Counted from the stretch's first letter, positions 43,150 through 53,953 are shown. The stretch: 64,000 nucleotides of DNA from Ascarosepion bandense (GCA_037127315.1 JBBBDQ010001156.1:1335001-1399000), one strand, 5' to 3'. Made by a program: numbers and translations. Notes: generated by a model from the sequence alone, not told the origin.

Positions 43150-43500
43150 TCAACCATCCGACGGTTCATGGTTTACTGTTGTCATATCTATTCAGGCTCC
43201 CCTGTTGTTCATCTCAGTGTCTTCGACAGGCTCTAAAGGAGAATCTGTAACGTGATAGGTTCCGATCTGGACGCTCGACCCCAGTCACTTTCTCACCGGC
43301 GGGATGTGGCTTCCCTCTGTCTCTTCTACAACTATTTTCATGGCTTCTGCTCCGACAAACTTAAGTTACTGGTGCCCCGCCACAAGAATTTACTCGTGCA
43401 AACAGACTGGCAACAGGGTCCCACCCTTTTACAATTAAATCAACCAAATGCAGGTGACAATTTTACTCCATCACCTTATTTATTGAATGACCCTCGTACA
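43150..43500 (+). pseudogene. LINE-A RT C-terminal fragment
   Basis: The plus strand encodes a YCCHIYSGSP-like block and RRICNVIGSDLDARPQSLSH, then RRDVASLCLFYNYFHGFCSD and KLKLLVPRHKNL. A frameshift follows in the THATRLATGS block (VQTDWQQGPTLL). The WNSLP region and tail are missing. It faces the opposite-strand LINE-A fragment on its left. Confidence 0.75.
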
Positions 43501-43509
43501 TATTGATGT

Positions 43510-43980
43510 CTACCATTCGTCCATGCTTAACATATTTCTGTCACGTATGACCCGGTGTACTTCCTGTTTATTTAGTGAGTCTTGATAAAATCCAAAGAAG
43601 ACATTCATATTCTTCTTCATGTGCCGTGTCCATTCAGAACGTAGGTGATCATGAACTTCCACATGGCTCTGTCTCTTTTCGCTCTCAATAATTTTTCTCT
43701 TGGTATCTCTTCTAAGCTCCGCTCCTCGAACCATTTGCTCAGACCCAACAAGTACGTCTCGCGCTGCTTTCCCCTGTCTCTCCTTCCTTTTATCCGACCT
43801 GTGAGTATCAAATTCTCCAGGCCCTTTTTCCTCATTACGTTTCCCAGGAACCTCATTTGTATCTTCTTGATATTTAGAATGAGTTTTCTTATGATTTGCA
43901 TCCTTTCCAACACCTCATCGTTTCACACGTGTTCCTGCCATGGTATCCTCAGCATCCTTCTGTATGATGACTGAAAAGGT
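43510..43980 (-). pseudogene. LINE-B RT C-terminus
   Basis: An almost continuous minus-strand frame reads LERMQIIRKLILNIKKIQMR, FLGNVMRKKGLENLILTGRI, KGRRDRGKQRETYLLGLSKW and ends YVLNGHGT at 43617. It is the same C-terminal segment as 8932-9294, with LGN in place of LGH. 5'-truncated. Confidence 0.8.
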
Positions 43981-44264
43981 ATTAACGAAAGGTGGTAAAG
44001 AAAAATTTACTCATAACGGATTCTTATACGTCTTTGACAAAACAAGCAAATCTGACAGCGAGTTGAAATTTTAACGTTGTGAGCAAAACTATCGGTGCAA
44101 AGCACGGCTCCATACTTAAGATGGAGATGTGGCGAGAGAGCTGAACAGCCATTTCAATGAATACAAGGTAATTATATTACCCACGTTTAAATAAAAATAA
44201 TATTGGTAGTGCTAAAAACCCAAATTTATTGAATGGATTTGAATTTATAAACAAACTATTCTTA

Positions 44265-44392
44265 ATGTTAAATCGCCCGGCTAGCGTCAAATTAGCTAGC
44301 GTCCAAAAGGCCGGGCCCAACTGTCAACCGGTGCCCAAACGGTCGGGCCTAAACGACAGCGCTCAAATGGTCGCGCCCAATAATCCCATTCC
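44265..44392 (-). repeat. GC-rich degenerate ~14 bp minisatellite
   Basis: On the minus strand about seven units resembling TTTGGGCGCGACCG follow each other: TTGGGCGCGACCA, TTTGAGCGCTGTCG, TTTAGGCCCGACCG, TTTGGGCACCGG and so on. It sits at the edge of the (TTC)n tract in otherwise AT-rich DNA. Confidence 0.6.
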
Positions 44393-44394
44393 GT

Positions 44395-44473
44395 TCTTCT
44401 TCTTCTTCTTCTTCTTCTTCTTCTTCTTCTTCTTCTTCTTCTTCTTCTTCGTCGTCGTCGTCGTCGTCGTCGT
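44395..44473 (+). repeat. (TTC)n then (GTC)n
   Basis: About 18 TTC/CTT units switch to about eight CGT units at 44450. Confidence 0.95.
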
Positions 44474-44479
44474 TGTACC

Positions 44480-45470
44480 ATATTAATTCAAGACGAAGGT
44501 GATCCTGGATTTCAATTAATCCCTATCTCTTGTCGCTCTTAATATTTACCCCTTGGGGTATATCTCTCAAACACATTTTCCGCAATCCACCTGCTCAAGC
44601 CCATTAAATATGTATCGCGCTGCTTTCCCTTTTCTCTCGTTCTTTCTATCCGTGCCGTTAGCACCAGATTCTTCAAGCCTTCCTTCCTCACTACGTGCCC
44701 CGAAAACATCAAATTTCTTTTCGTGATGCCAAGTATGAGTTTCCTTTTTGTTTGCATTCCCTCCAAACCCTTGTATTTTCTCATATGTTCTGTCCACGGT
44801 ATCCTAAGCATCCTTCTGTAAAACTACTGTTGTGGGATCTCCCCTTTTTATATGACAATGGAGTGGACTGGAGCATACATATACTCCTGCCATAGTGAGA
44901 TACGGCAGCTGCTAGAGAGTTATAGAGAGATCCGTGAGAGTTATCTGAGAGTATTGGAACTGATACGTAAGTTACCGAGAGATACAGAAGGTACACAAAA
45001 ATCAGGATAATTCTGAGCTCCACTCAGCTAGAATAAGATACACGGATATACTATTTCCAACGACTTCACTTCAAGACTTGTATATATTTATTTCTTACTA
45101 ATAGTATTCCTGAATTTACTAACCTGCGTTCAAGTTTGTACATTACGTTCAATATAATTTACGTTTCTATCTCAATATCTGTTTTTGTTGTTCATTATTT
45201 TGTGCGGGTCCTCACCCAAAATCTACAACAACTATATTTCTGTTACTTCTACTCTCTTCTTCATTCTTGAGGAGATCGTCCAGTGTTTGCTGTCATATAG
45301 GAGGAAATATAGATAGGTGTACAGATATCACATAACGGTGCAGTACTCTCTTCTTTTTTTTCTAGTGAAATCCTCCTGTCCCTGAACACTTTACTCGGTT
45401 TTTAAAATTCGTTTTTGGTCATGCCAATCTGTCTTTGGATCTCAGTGTCGCACTTCTCATAGGCTTCTTA
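44480..45470 (-). pseudogene. LINE-B copy split by a solo LTR
   Basis: 44480-44827 encodes RKLILGITKRNLMFSGHVVR, KEGLKNLVLTARIERTREKG and IPWTEHMRKYKG (minus strand). 45236-45470 resumes with the LEAxEMW-to-SVLQYG region (plus-strand landmarks TTCTTGAGGAGATCGTCCAG and CACAGTG- or CTCAGTGTCGCACTTCTC). The break falls inside the block that reads CTTCTGTAGAACCACATTTC elsewhere. Confidence 0.75.
44823..45235 (+). mobile_element. Solo LTR with 5 bp target duplication
   Basis: The 403 bp unit runs from TGTTGTGGGA (44828) to CTACAACA (45230), with inverted ends TGTTGT/ACAACA. ACTAC (44823-44827) and ACTAT (45231-45235) are the duplication with one later change. Removing the unit restores a continuous LINE-B block. 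The LTR at 31045-32150 is a relative. Confidence 0.85.
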
Positions 45471-45596
45471 AATATTCTTTTATTGTTCTCGCTCCCTCTT
45501 AACGTCTTCTGTTTTCTAATTCTTACAGACCTAGAAACCTCATGTGTCTTAGTGGCTTTACTGACTTGCTTGAGGGGAATTCGATTAAAAAAATAC
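45471..45596 (+). mobile_element. LINE-A 3' tail, decayed
   Basis: GTGTCTTAGTGGCTTTACTG, ACTTGCTTGAGGGGAA and TTCGATTAAAAAAA match the family tail. The upstream coding part is not recognisable. Confidence 0.5.
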
Positions 45597-45894
45597 ACTG
45601 CGATATTCTCAGTCATACTTGCTTCATCTGGGGACGACGCCTCTGTTTCATTTTCCAAAAGATAGCATTTTTAAAATCAGCCATCATTTCCAACATATAT
45701 TCGTATTTTGATTGGCAATCGATTTTTTTGAAAATTTAAGGGAGAATCGCAGGAATGCTGAGTTCTTATGGGTTTCTCATTTTTGCTGCTTCAATTGCTT
45801 TCTCTTCTGTGTCTGTGCGCTTATCGCTCATTAGATTTTATTAGCTTGCTTTAGAAAGGCTTAATTGTTTTTTAAACGTTGCCTGGCAAATTTG

Positions 45895-47230
45895 TTTTTA
45901 TAAGGAAGAAAGAAAAACGGGATAGAAGGCACATCGACGTAGGTGAAGAAAGAGAATGAAAAAATGTTGCAAAGAATAAAATCTGTGTGAGTACAAGGAA
46001 AAGATGAAAAAGAAATAAAGAAAGAAAAAGAAGGGGAAAGAATTAGAAAATTGGACACCGATCACATTTAGAAATAAAAGAAAGAAGGAACGAACAAACG
46101 AAGAAAAGAAGGAAATAAAATGAAAAGGGAAAAAAGAAAAGAAAATAAGGAAGAGTCAAAGATTAAATGAGGACATGTATAACAAGAAGGAATAAATATT
46201 AGGAAATATATGGGAAGAACATGAGAAGAACGGAAGAAAGAAAAGAAAGAATAAATGGAAAGAGAAAAAGAAAGAATGAAATAAAAAAGGTTTAGAATAT
46301 TGAAAAAGCATAAAAACAAAATCAGAGCAGATTCGAAAAAAGGAAAAACAGTGAAAGAAAAGAACATGTATGAAAGTGAAAGAAAATGAAAAACAAATAA
46401 AAAAGAAAAGTAAAGAAAATTTTATAAAGTAAGATCGACTTTTGTCATAAAAGAAAGAAAAAGATAGAATGAAAAAAGTAAAAAGAACGAAATAGACCAC
46501 TATCAGGTCGAAAAAGAAAGAAAGAAAGGAAGAGAAAAGAAAGTGAAAAATAAGAAAAAAGAAATAAGCAAATACAGAAGAAATTTGAAAAAAAAAACTT
46601 GATAAGAATAAACTTAAAAGAAAGAAAATAAGAGAAAAGTATGAAAAAGAAATTCAAAATTATGATAAAGAAAGAAAATAAAGGAGGTTAAAAATTCAAG
46701 AAGAATTAGAATGAAAATTGAAAGAAAGCAATAAAAGTAGGATGAATGAAAGAAAGTAAATGAAAGAAAGAAAACACAGTAACATTTTTACAAATAAGTG
46801 AAGGAAATTTAATGAATTTAAGATAAAAATCAGTAAAATTTAAAGAAAAAAAAATAAAATTAAAGAGAGAACTACTGAAAAAGAATATAGGAGCTTTAAA
46901 GAAAGAGAAGGACGTTTGAAGAAAGGTAATCAAAATAAAATAGAAAAAGAAAAGAAAATGGCCATAAAGAATAAATAAATAAATAAATGAAAAAGGGTAG
47001 TAATCCCGCACACAAATTAATGTTGGCCTAAAATATATAAAGATGAAAGGAAAGAGAAAAGAAGTGAAAATCCATGATTAAAAGAGAAAGAAAACAACAA
47101 TTCAAAGAAAAATAAATAAATAAAATAAATAATAACAATAACTCGTCCAAGAAAAAGCAAATTTAATACAAAATTGAACCTAAAAAAAGATGAACTATTG
47201 CAATGAAAATAGCGAAAAAGAGACAAAGAG
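45895..47230. repeat. Polypurine tract (plus strand A/G-rich)
   Basis: About 1.3 kb in which pyrimidines are scarce on the plus strand, with drifting GAAAGAAA, AAATAAAG and GAAGAA motifs. Several minus frames of 60-115 codons stay open but are Phe/Ser/Leu/Ile-rich, an effect of composition. No homogeneous microsatellite period. Confidence 0.85.
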
Positions 47231-48019
47231 GAATTCTAATTGATTTTTCCTTGCATAATTTGTTTCGAGGAAGGGGAACTCAGAATATTCCAATGGATCC
47301 CATTTATTCCAAAGACTTCTGTCAGATTTCCTTTTAAACCCCCAATGACTAACAACGAACCCAACCCCAATTCGCGAATCTCTTTAAGCTTTCCCACCTT
47401 TCATCACCGTTTCTCGTCTTTCGCCATTACTTTTCGCCTATAGTCAATCAGCCGTCTATATTGGGATATTGATCATGAGGAATGCGCCTTCCTCGTCTCC
47501 AAAGTAAGTTTTAATAAATCCTTGGAAGTTAGAGACTCTGAAGCATTGAAATATAATTTTCATGAAAAATATGGAAGCGAAAATGTGACATTCTCAGTGT
47601 GTGTGTTTTGGGTGGAGAAAGACATTCAGTTTTCCGGAGAGGTGAGTGTTGATTTCGAAAAGAAAAAGTAGAAGTTGGAATTTAAAAAAAACCGTTTTGT
47701 ATAATTTAATTTTGATCGTTGTTCACTCCGACCATCTTCAGTTGTCTCTCGTCGTTCTTGGGGTTTTAAAAGAAACAATACATATGATTTCGGGTTATTA
47801 TTGTTATTTTCTTTTTTTGTATTTTACTTCATGATCAGGAAAATCTTTTACCTACTAAACAATACAATACTCGAGAGTAACACAAGGTAGAAATTTATAA
47901 CGTTTATGATGAAAGAGAAGACAAAAAAATGTAATGCTGATGAGCATAAGGCGAAGAGAAAAATAACTGATTACATATCAGTATTTTTAATATCTGAGGT
48001 AAATATTTATTTCATATTT
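47231..48019. other. Unassigned sequence
   Basis: An open plus frame at 47240-47443 has ordinary composition but no recognised motif. Nothing else seen. Confidence 0.3.
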
Positions 48020-48062
48020 GAAGTATTATTTACATTATTCTGACTAATGTCCTCATCTTTGT
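48020..48062 (-). repeat. Inverted copy of a segment of the 935 bp unit
   Basis: AGTATTATTTACATTATT and TGTCCTCATCTTT are the inverse of AAAGATGAGGACA and AATAATGTAAATACT inside the tandem unit near 48437-48475. Confidence 0.6.
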
Positions 48063-48123
48063 GACATACCCCAGTGACTGTAATAAAGGGTTCGGTTATC
48101 ATTCCTTGCCTAGAGATCCTTTT

Positions 48124-48308
48124 GGTAGTCATGAGTTATCTTCCTTGAACTCTGTAAGTTACTAGTTCACCACTGCTTAAGGACACATGGCCTAGTGGAT
48201 ATAGACGTTGGTTAGTTCCTGTTACTTGAACCAAAAAAGTGTGAGTTCAGTACCAGGCTACAGCGAACAAGTAACTTACAGAGTTAGAGGGAGATAACGC
48301 ATGACTAC
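48124..48308 (+). mobile_element. TIR-bounded element with tRNA-like core
   Basis: The ends are imperfect ~40 bp inverted repeats: GGTAGTCATGAGTTATCTTC and AACTCTGTAAGTTACTAG against GTAACTTACAGAGTT and GATAACGCATGACTACC. Between them ATGGCCTAGTGGATATAGAC resembles a tRNA A box region and GTGAGTTCAGTACCAGG a B box, about 50 bp apart. The element repeats at 49059-49243. A truncated third copy sits at 49994-50147. Confidence 0.6.
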
Positions 48309-50186
48309 CAGAAATGGCCTTAGGCAAGGAATAAGAATGTTATACCCCAGTGATTGTAATAAAGGGATCGGTTCGAAATTCCTAGCACCCGAAGAAGGCC
48401 GAAGCGTACAATGGCCGAAACGTCGTACAAAGGACAGCAAAGATGAGGACAATAGTTCCAATAATGTAAATACTGGAAACACTACTTCATCACAGAAATA
48501 TAGACAATGAATATTTGAAGCATATCTGTTTTTCCCTTTTGTTTTTTTCGTTGTTACACACACCAAAGATAAAAAGAAAATAAACATGGTTCGAAATTCT
48601 CGTCGCCATTGCTGGTATGTGCACCAAAGCAGAAAACTTTGTTTTATTTGTTTAAAACTCAGTGAGAGTTTCGTTATTCACGTCACATCTGTTTGGGATT
48701 GCAGTAATCACGAAGGCGGTTCTTTGTTGCGAGGGAATATCTGTGAGAAAATTGATTCTTACAATTTGGATACGAATAAAATTAGAGGCATTCGACTCAA
48801 TGGAAGTAATATTAATTATCCTAGCTGTAAACGTCTTAACTAGTGGAACAAAAGAATGGTGTTCATGTGAATATTTGCCATGTAAATAATGGCAGAGAAA
48901 ATAGGTTTCGTCTGTGAGAAAAAAGATTTAAAGGAGATATTACCTTGTGCTGCGCAGCTTGGCCCAAAAGGAGATATTACTTATGAGTTTATACTCGCCT
49001 GTTTTATTCATCTTTTTATATCGTCTGTGTGTTTTTCTTACTACAATTCGTCCTTTCTGGTAGTCATGAGTTATCTTCCTTGAACTCCGTAAGTTACTAG
49101 TTCACCACTGCTTAAGGACACATGGCCTAGTGGATATAGACGTTGGTTAGTTCCTGTTACTTGAACCAAAAAAGTGTGAGTTCAGTACCAGGCTACAGCG
49201 AACAAGTAACTTACAGAGTTAGAGGGAGATAACGCATGACTACCAGAAATGGCCTTAGGCAAGGAATAAGAATGTTATACCCCAGTGATTGTAATAAAGG
49301 GATCGGTTCGAAATTCCTAGCACCCGAAGAAGGCCGAAGCGTACAATGGCCGAAACGTCGTACAAAGGACAGCAAAGATGAGGACAATAGTTCCAATAAT
49401 GTAAATACTGGAAACACTACTTCATCACAGAAATATAGACAATGAATATTTGAAGCATATCTGTTTTTCCCTTTTGTTTTTTTCGTTGTTACACACACCA
49501 AAGATAAAAAGAAAATAAACATGGTTCGAAATTCTCGTCGCCATTGCTGGTATGTGCACCAAAGCAGAAAACTTTGTTTTATTTGTTTAAAACTCAGTGA
49601 GAGTTTCGTTATTCACGTCACATCTGTTTGGGATTGCAGTAATCACGAAGGCGGTTCTTTGTTGCGAGGGAATATCTGTGAGAAAATTGATTCTTACAAT
49701 TTGGATACGAATAAAATTAGAGGCATTCGACTCAATGGAAGTAATATTAATTATCCTAGCTGTAAACGTCTTAACTAGTGGAACAAAAGAATGGTGTTCA
49801 TGTGAATATTTGCCATGTAAATAATGGCAGAGAAAATAGGTTTCGTCTGTGAGAAAAAAGATTTAAAGGAGATATTACCTTGTGCTGCGCAGCTTGGCCC
49901 AAAAGGAGATATTACTTATGAGTTTATACTCGCCTGTTTTATTCATCTTTTTATATCGTCTGTGTGTTTTTCTTACTACAATTCGTCCTTTCTGGTAGTC
50001 ATGAGTTATCTTCCTTGAACTCCGTAAGTTACTAGTTCACCACTGCTTAAGGACACATGGCCTAGTGGATATAGACGTTGGTTAGTTCCTGTTACTTGAA
50101 CCAAAAAAGTGTGAGTTCAGTACCAGGCTACAGCGAACAAGTAACTTTTTTATCGTCTGTGTGTTTTTCTTACTACAATTCGTCCT
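48125..50186. repeat. 935 bp tandem duplication, 2.2 units
   Basis: GTAGTCATGAGTTATCTTCC starts at 48125, 49060 and 49995, an exact 935 bp period. Units 1 and 2 are nearly identical (one noted change, CTCTGTAAG against CTCCGTAAG). The third unit runs to about 50147 and then jumps to the unit's last 40 bp, an internal deletion. Identical open frames in both units (for example at 48586 and 49521) show no recognised domain, and their conservation simply reflects recency. Confidence 0.95.
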
Positions 50187-50262
50187 GGGTATGATGATAA
50201 ACTACATCCGGCAGCAAAACCTCTGATTGAGAGATTGGAGGTTTTGAAGTACGCACAAAAAA
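50187..50262 (+). repeat. Dispersed repeat R2, copy 1
   Basis: ATAAACTACATCCGGCAGCA, AACCTCTGATTG and GGAGGTTTTGAAG occur in inverted orientation at 53876-53953. Confidence 0.75.
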
Positions 50263-50701
50263 ACCTCTTAAATGTTATTCCCAGGTCAACCTTGAACCAC
50301 AATAATCGCACATATTATCAAAACACCAAGAAATTATTAACATTTTATATTAAAAATACGAGCAAAAGAAGTTAATAATAAAATTACTAAAAATACATTT
50401 TAAAGCAAATTAATCAGCAATGCATTTTATCTGTAGTAAAAAGTATACATTTGCATTCAAACTAAATTTAGTAGAACTATAAAATTGTATTCACATTATT
50501 TAGATCACGTGTTAAATAACTCAAATATATTTTGTATGCCACTAAACACATCAAACCAACCAACACTCTGAAATATTCCATGTGAATTTTCATCCCTACG
50601 TGGTTCAGGAATTAACTCACAACTAGCATGAAGTGATATATTTATGATATAGTTTTATTTTACTGAGTAAGAAAAGAGATATCTAAAGAATGCTGGAGTG
50701 T
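50263..50701. other. AT-rich sequence, nothing recognised
   Basis: No feature supported. Confidence 0.35.
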
Positions 50702-50994
50702 CAGTCAGTTAAATGCCATACGTGACACACACTTTGGGTGATCATGTCTCGAAAGAGACATGACTGACTGAACAGAAGATTATCCTGCAGTTGGTTGCCA
50801 TTGCTTTCTGTGGTAGACTGGTTGCCATCCATGGGTTATAGAAACCAGTCTGTTCTATAATTTAACCCATAATTGGAGGGAAGAGACGGATTAATACCTT
50901 TCCCAAGATTATTTGTGCGTAAGTGAATGCAAGGAATTCAAGTGGAATTCGAACACGTCTCCTCGATTTGTCGTTTCGAGTCGATACCCGCTGC
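50702..50994 (-). mobile_element. SINE-1, tandem copy A
   Basis: Nearly full length on the minus strand. The tRNA-like head is cut at CGATACCCGCTG, where copy B begins directly. Family blocks CCCAAGATTATTTG and ATGTCTCGAAAGAGACATGA are present. Confidence 0.85.
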
Positions 50995-51297
50995 AGTCAG
51001 TTAAGTGTCATACATGACACACGTTTTTTGGCGACCATGTCTCGAAAAAGACATGAATGACTGGGCAGAAGATAATCCTGCAGTTGGTTGCCATTGCTTT
51101 CTGTGGTAGACTGGTTGCCAGCCAAGACTATAGAACCCAGTCTGTTCTATAATTTAACCCATAACTGAAAGGAAAGGACGGATTAATACCTTTCCTAATG
51201 ATATTTGTGCGTAAGTGAATGCAAGGAATTCAACTGGAATTCGAACTCGGCTCCCCGATTTGTCGTTCCGAGTCGATATCCACTGTACCACAACGCA
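50995..51297 (-). mobile_element. SINE-1, tandem copy B
   Basis: Full-length minus-strand copy with complete head (GATATCCACTGTACCACAAC on the plus strand). Copies A and B share CCTGCAGTTGGTTGCC and TATAATTTAACCCAT changes, so they are closer to each other than to other copies. Confidence 0.9.
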
Positions 51298-51339
51298 TCA
51301 TACTGAATATGAATTGAGGTACCTAAAAAGGGCTGGGGA

Positions 51340-51530
51340 GTACAAAAACCAAAACGTTATTTGTATAAACATTATGGTTCCAATAGCAAGAGATATAATT
51401 ATGGTAATTTTTAATGGTTTTGGATTCCGGGTGAGAAACCACACAAAACAATAAATAACAAAAACATATATGGAGAGAGAAAATCTAAGTTCTAATGTAC
51501 AATATATACAATTGGAACACAAGTGGTGAA
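51340..51530 (-). mobile_element. LTR fragment related to the 44.8 kb LTR
   Basis: The minus strand has GTTTTTGTTATTTATTGTTT and TGTGTGGTTTCTCACCCGGA, matching the 3' part of the two LTRs at 31045-32150 and 44828-45230. The 5' end is not found. Confidence 0.5.
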
Positions 51531-51670
51531 ATAGTGTGTCCTGGTAATGAGTCTATATCGAACTTACTGACCTACTAAGAAACTACTTTACAACTCTTTT
51601 ATAACTATATTTAGTTATCCCTCCCAGTAAGGGCAACATGTGACACATGGTCAGTTTATGACTGGGATTT

Positions 51671-51781
51671 CCGGGATATATGACCCGGCCAAAAAATGTC
51701 TGTCTATTTTTGCCCAGTCGTGCTCCTACCCTTCGGCGGAGCCACGACTGGGTTATTGCTCTCTGCTCGGAAGCAGAGAGC
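51671..51781. repeat. Three consecutive GC-rich hairpins
   Basis: CCGGG/CCCGG (51671-51688), CCCAGTCGTG/CACGACTGGG (51713-51722 with 51743-51752), and GCTCTCTGCT/AGCAGAGAGC (51758-51767 with 51772-51781, loop CGGA). Strong stems next to an LTR fragment, with no recognised gene. Possibly part of an LTR or leader region. Confidence 0.7.
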
Positions 51782-52439
51782 ACCCTCTACCCGAAGAGAG
51801 AGATGACAGTGTTATTTTTGCAGAGTCTCAGCAACTCTTTACAACTGCCGATCTCTGTATAGGCAGGATTATATGCACACATAAGGCGAGTTCATTATTA
51901 TTTACAAAGGGTCGACCCCCTACATTAATATAAGAATACCGACAAAATTTTAAAATATCACGTGGAATGTTTCTTTTAAAACAGATTTCATCATGTTTTT
52001 CATAGGCTGCTGACTTATCGATCTTTGTGTAATTGTGTAAACTTATGATTTTTTTTTTAATATACCTTCTCTTAATGTTCCTGTGTTTGGGTGTGTAACA
52101 TGATGCGTGTTAACACGTTTTCTTTGCGATATGCGAAGGTGATTTATTACATTCCGTTATATGTGAAATCAATATACAATGATCTGCGCGACAAGCGATC
52201 CAGTTATAGACGTCCCCTTTTTTCAGATTTTTTTATGTTCCATGCCCCTTCTGGACCTGCTCTTCAAAATTCTCTCTCTTGTTATTCAAAGTAAGATTTT
52301 CATTTTTTTTCAGCCACCATTTCCGTGTTTGTTCTGACGTTCATTCACCCAAACATTAAATTATTCAAACTTCGTCTACTGACCTTCTTGTCTTGGATAT
52401 ATTTTTGTGCGTGTTAAATTCCCTAGTAACTTATTTCAT
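51782..52439. other. Unassigned sequence
   Basis: Nothing recognised. Confidence 0.3.
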
Positions 52440-52672
52440 ATTACGTTATCCAAGAATTTCAACTGTTGCACTCCGAGTCTAATTATGTGTCCATGGAATT
52501 TCAATTTTTCGATAAGATATCCTGATAGTTAAAAAATCCGATTCATTCTAAGGATTCATCATAAGAACTGCAATTCTTTTGCGACAGGTTCTTCTTTCTT
52601 TGCAAGAAGATTGTCCAACATTCGCTGCCATATACGAAACAAAGTACACAAACGACGCAATACAGGGTGATA
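52440..52672 (-). pseudogene. LINE-B relic
   Basis: Plus-strand landmarks TTATGTGTCCATGGAATTTC, GGTTCTTCTTTCTTTGCAAG and ATTGTCCAACATTCGCTGCC match the reverse LINE-B blocks at 9160-9340. It ends where the Helitron-like element starts. Confidence 0.5.
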
Positions 52673-53240
52673 TCTATATATACAAAAGACAATCTGTGAG
52701 TCTGTGTGTGACTGTTCCCTATGCACGCCTACATTTTTTAAGCTACGCCATTCAAACTTTGTAGGGACACATATCTACAGGGAAGGCAGGTCGACACATA
52801 CTTTTTAGTTTAAGTTCAGCAATTTTTCCTTTCTCACTTTTTTGGCCAATGGTGCAGATTGTTTACATTTGCTCCGTAAAATATCTAAGATCTAAGATGG
52901 TTGCTAGATTACGTCACAGAAATCAAATCACACGTGTCAAACGCGACTAAAATATTTTTTATTAAAAAAAAAAGTACCTTTATGTTTAATTTTTATTCCG
53001 AAGTTTTAAAAATTAATTTGGTCAACAAAAAATGTAAATATTTTTTCCCCGTAATTTTGAAACAAAAGAAATATTAAAAAATAGAGGCGTGCATAGGGAA
53101 CAGCCACACACAGACTCACAGATTACCTTTTATAAAAATATATTTTGAGTGTCTGCAGCGAATTTAAACGTATTTGTTTCATCCACTGAAGAAATAAAAA
53201 TGTTCTGAGTTGCACAGGTAACGCCGGGCTATGATGCTAG
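52673..53240 (+). mobile_element. Helitron-like element with subterminal inverted repeats
   Basis: Starts TCTATATATACAAAAG after an A and ends GCCGGGCTATGATGCTAG before a T, matching the 5'-TC, CTRR-3' and A/T insertion rules of Helitrons. A 47 bp pair (52684-52730 and 53085-53131, about three mismatches) lies inverted near the two ends, with cores GACTGTTCCCTATGCACGCC and GGCGTGCATAGGGAACAGCC. No protein is encoded. Confidence 0.6.
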
Positions 53241-53875
53241 TAGTACTTAAAAGAAAGCTATTTTGAAGACCTCGAAGCGCTCGAACTTCCGGGTGATGGA
53301 ATATTTTGAAAATAGTTTACAGAAGCATTATGGCTAATATAGGACAACATTTGAAGAATACCATTTCTAAAATCAAATAAATAAAAACCGTAGGCTTTTT
53401 TTAAGCAACAGTGAAATAATTATTTTGATGGCAGTTATCTTGATTTTCTTTTCAACGTTTCAAATATGGGAGGTATTTCTGCCACAACTCATTCTTTAGT
53501 CAAATGTTCATGCTGTACAATATCAAAGGCATATTAAACACATGTACCGGGTGCGAAGGTCATTTAATGCTAAAATTTAATTTTCTTGGAAGCTTTGAAG
53601 TAATATAAATGTGATATCTTTTATTCTACTTTCAGAAATGAATACATGTTTGATGACATTCAGCTCTTTTACAAATACTGACACGTTTGTAATAAAAATT
53701 TATTTTTCATATTTTAGCGTTGCATTGAGTGTCATATAAAATGCATTGTTGGACATTTCATTATGAATATGTACTATTCAGTTTTGTTTAGGCGTGCCTT
53801 CTTTACCCATAAGTTGGAGCCTAAATGTTCTATGATACCCGATCAGGGTGGACCTGAGTGCAACACGAATTACGT
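53241..53875. other. Unassigned sequence
   Basis: No feature supported apart from the start of the next repeat. Confidence 0.3.
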
Positions 53876-53953
53876 TGTGGTTCCACGCTCTTCAAAACCT
53901 CTAATATCCCGATCAGAGGTCTTGCTGCCGGATGTAGTTTATCGTTATACCCG
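53876..53953 (-). repeat. Dispersed repeat R2, copy 2
   Basis: CTTCAAAACCTCTAATATCC and TGCTGCCGGATGTAGTTTAT are inverted relative to 50187-50262. Confidence 0.75.

Noticed and set aside
45858..47226. Series of minus-strand hydrophobic frames
   Set aside because: Produced by the polypurine bias of the plus strand. No conserved motif and no start context.
48586..48843. 85-codon frame conserved between two tandem units
   Set aside because: Conservation comes from a very recent DNA duplication, and there is no domain or outside copy to support coding.
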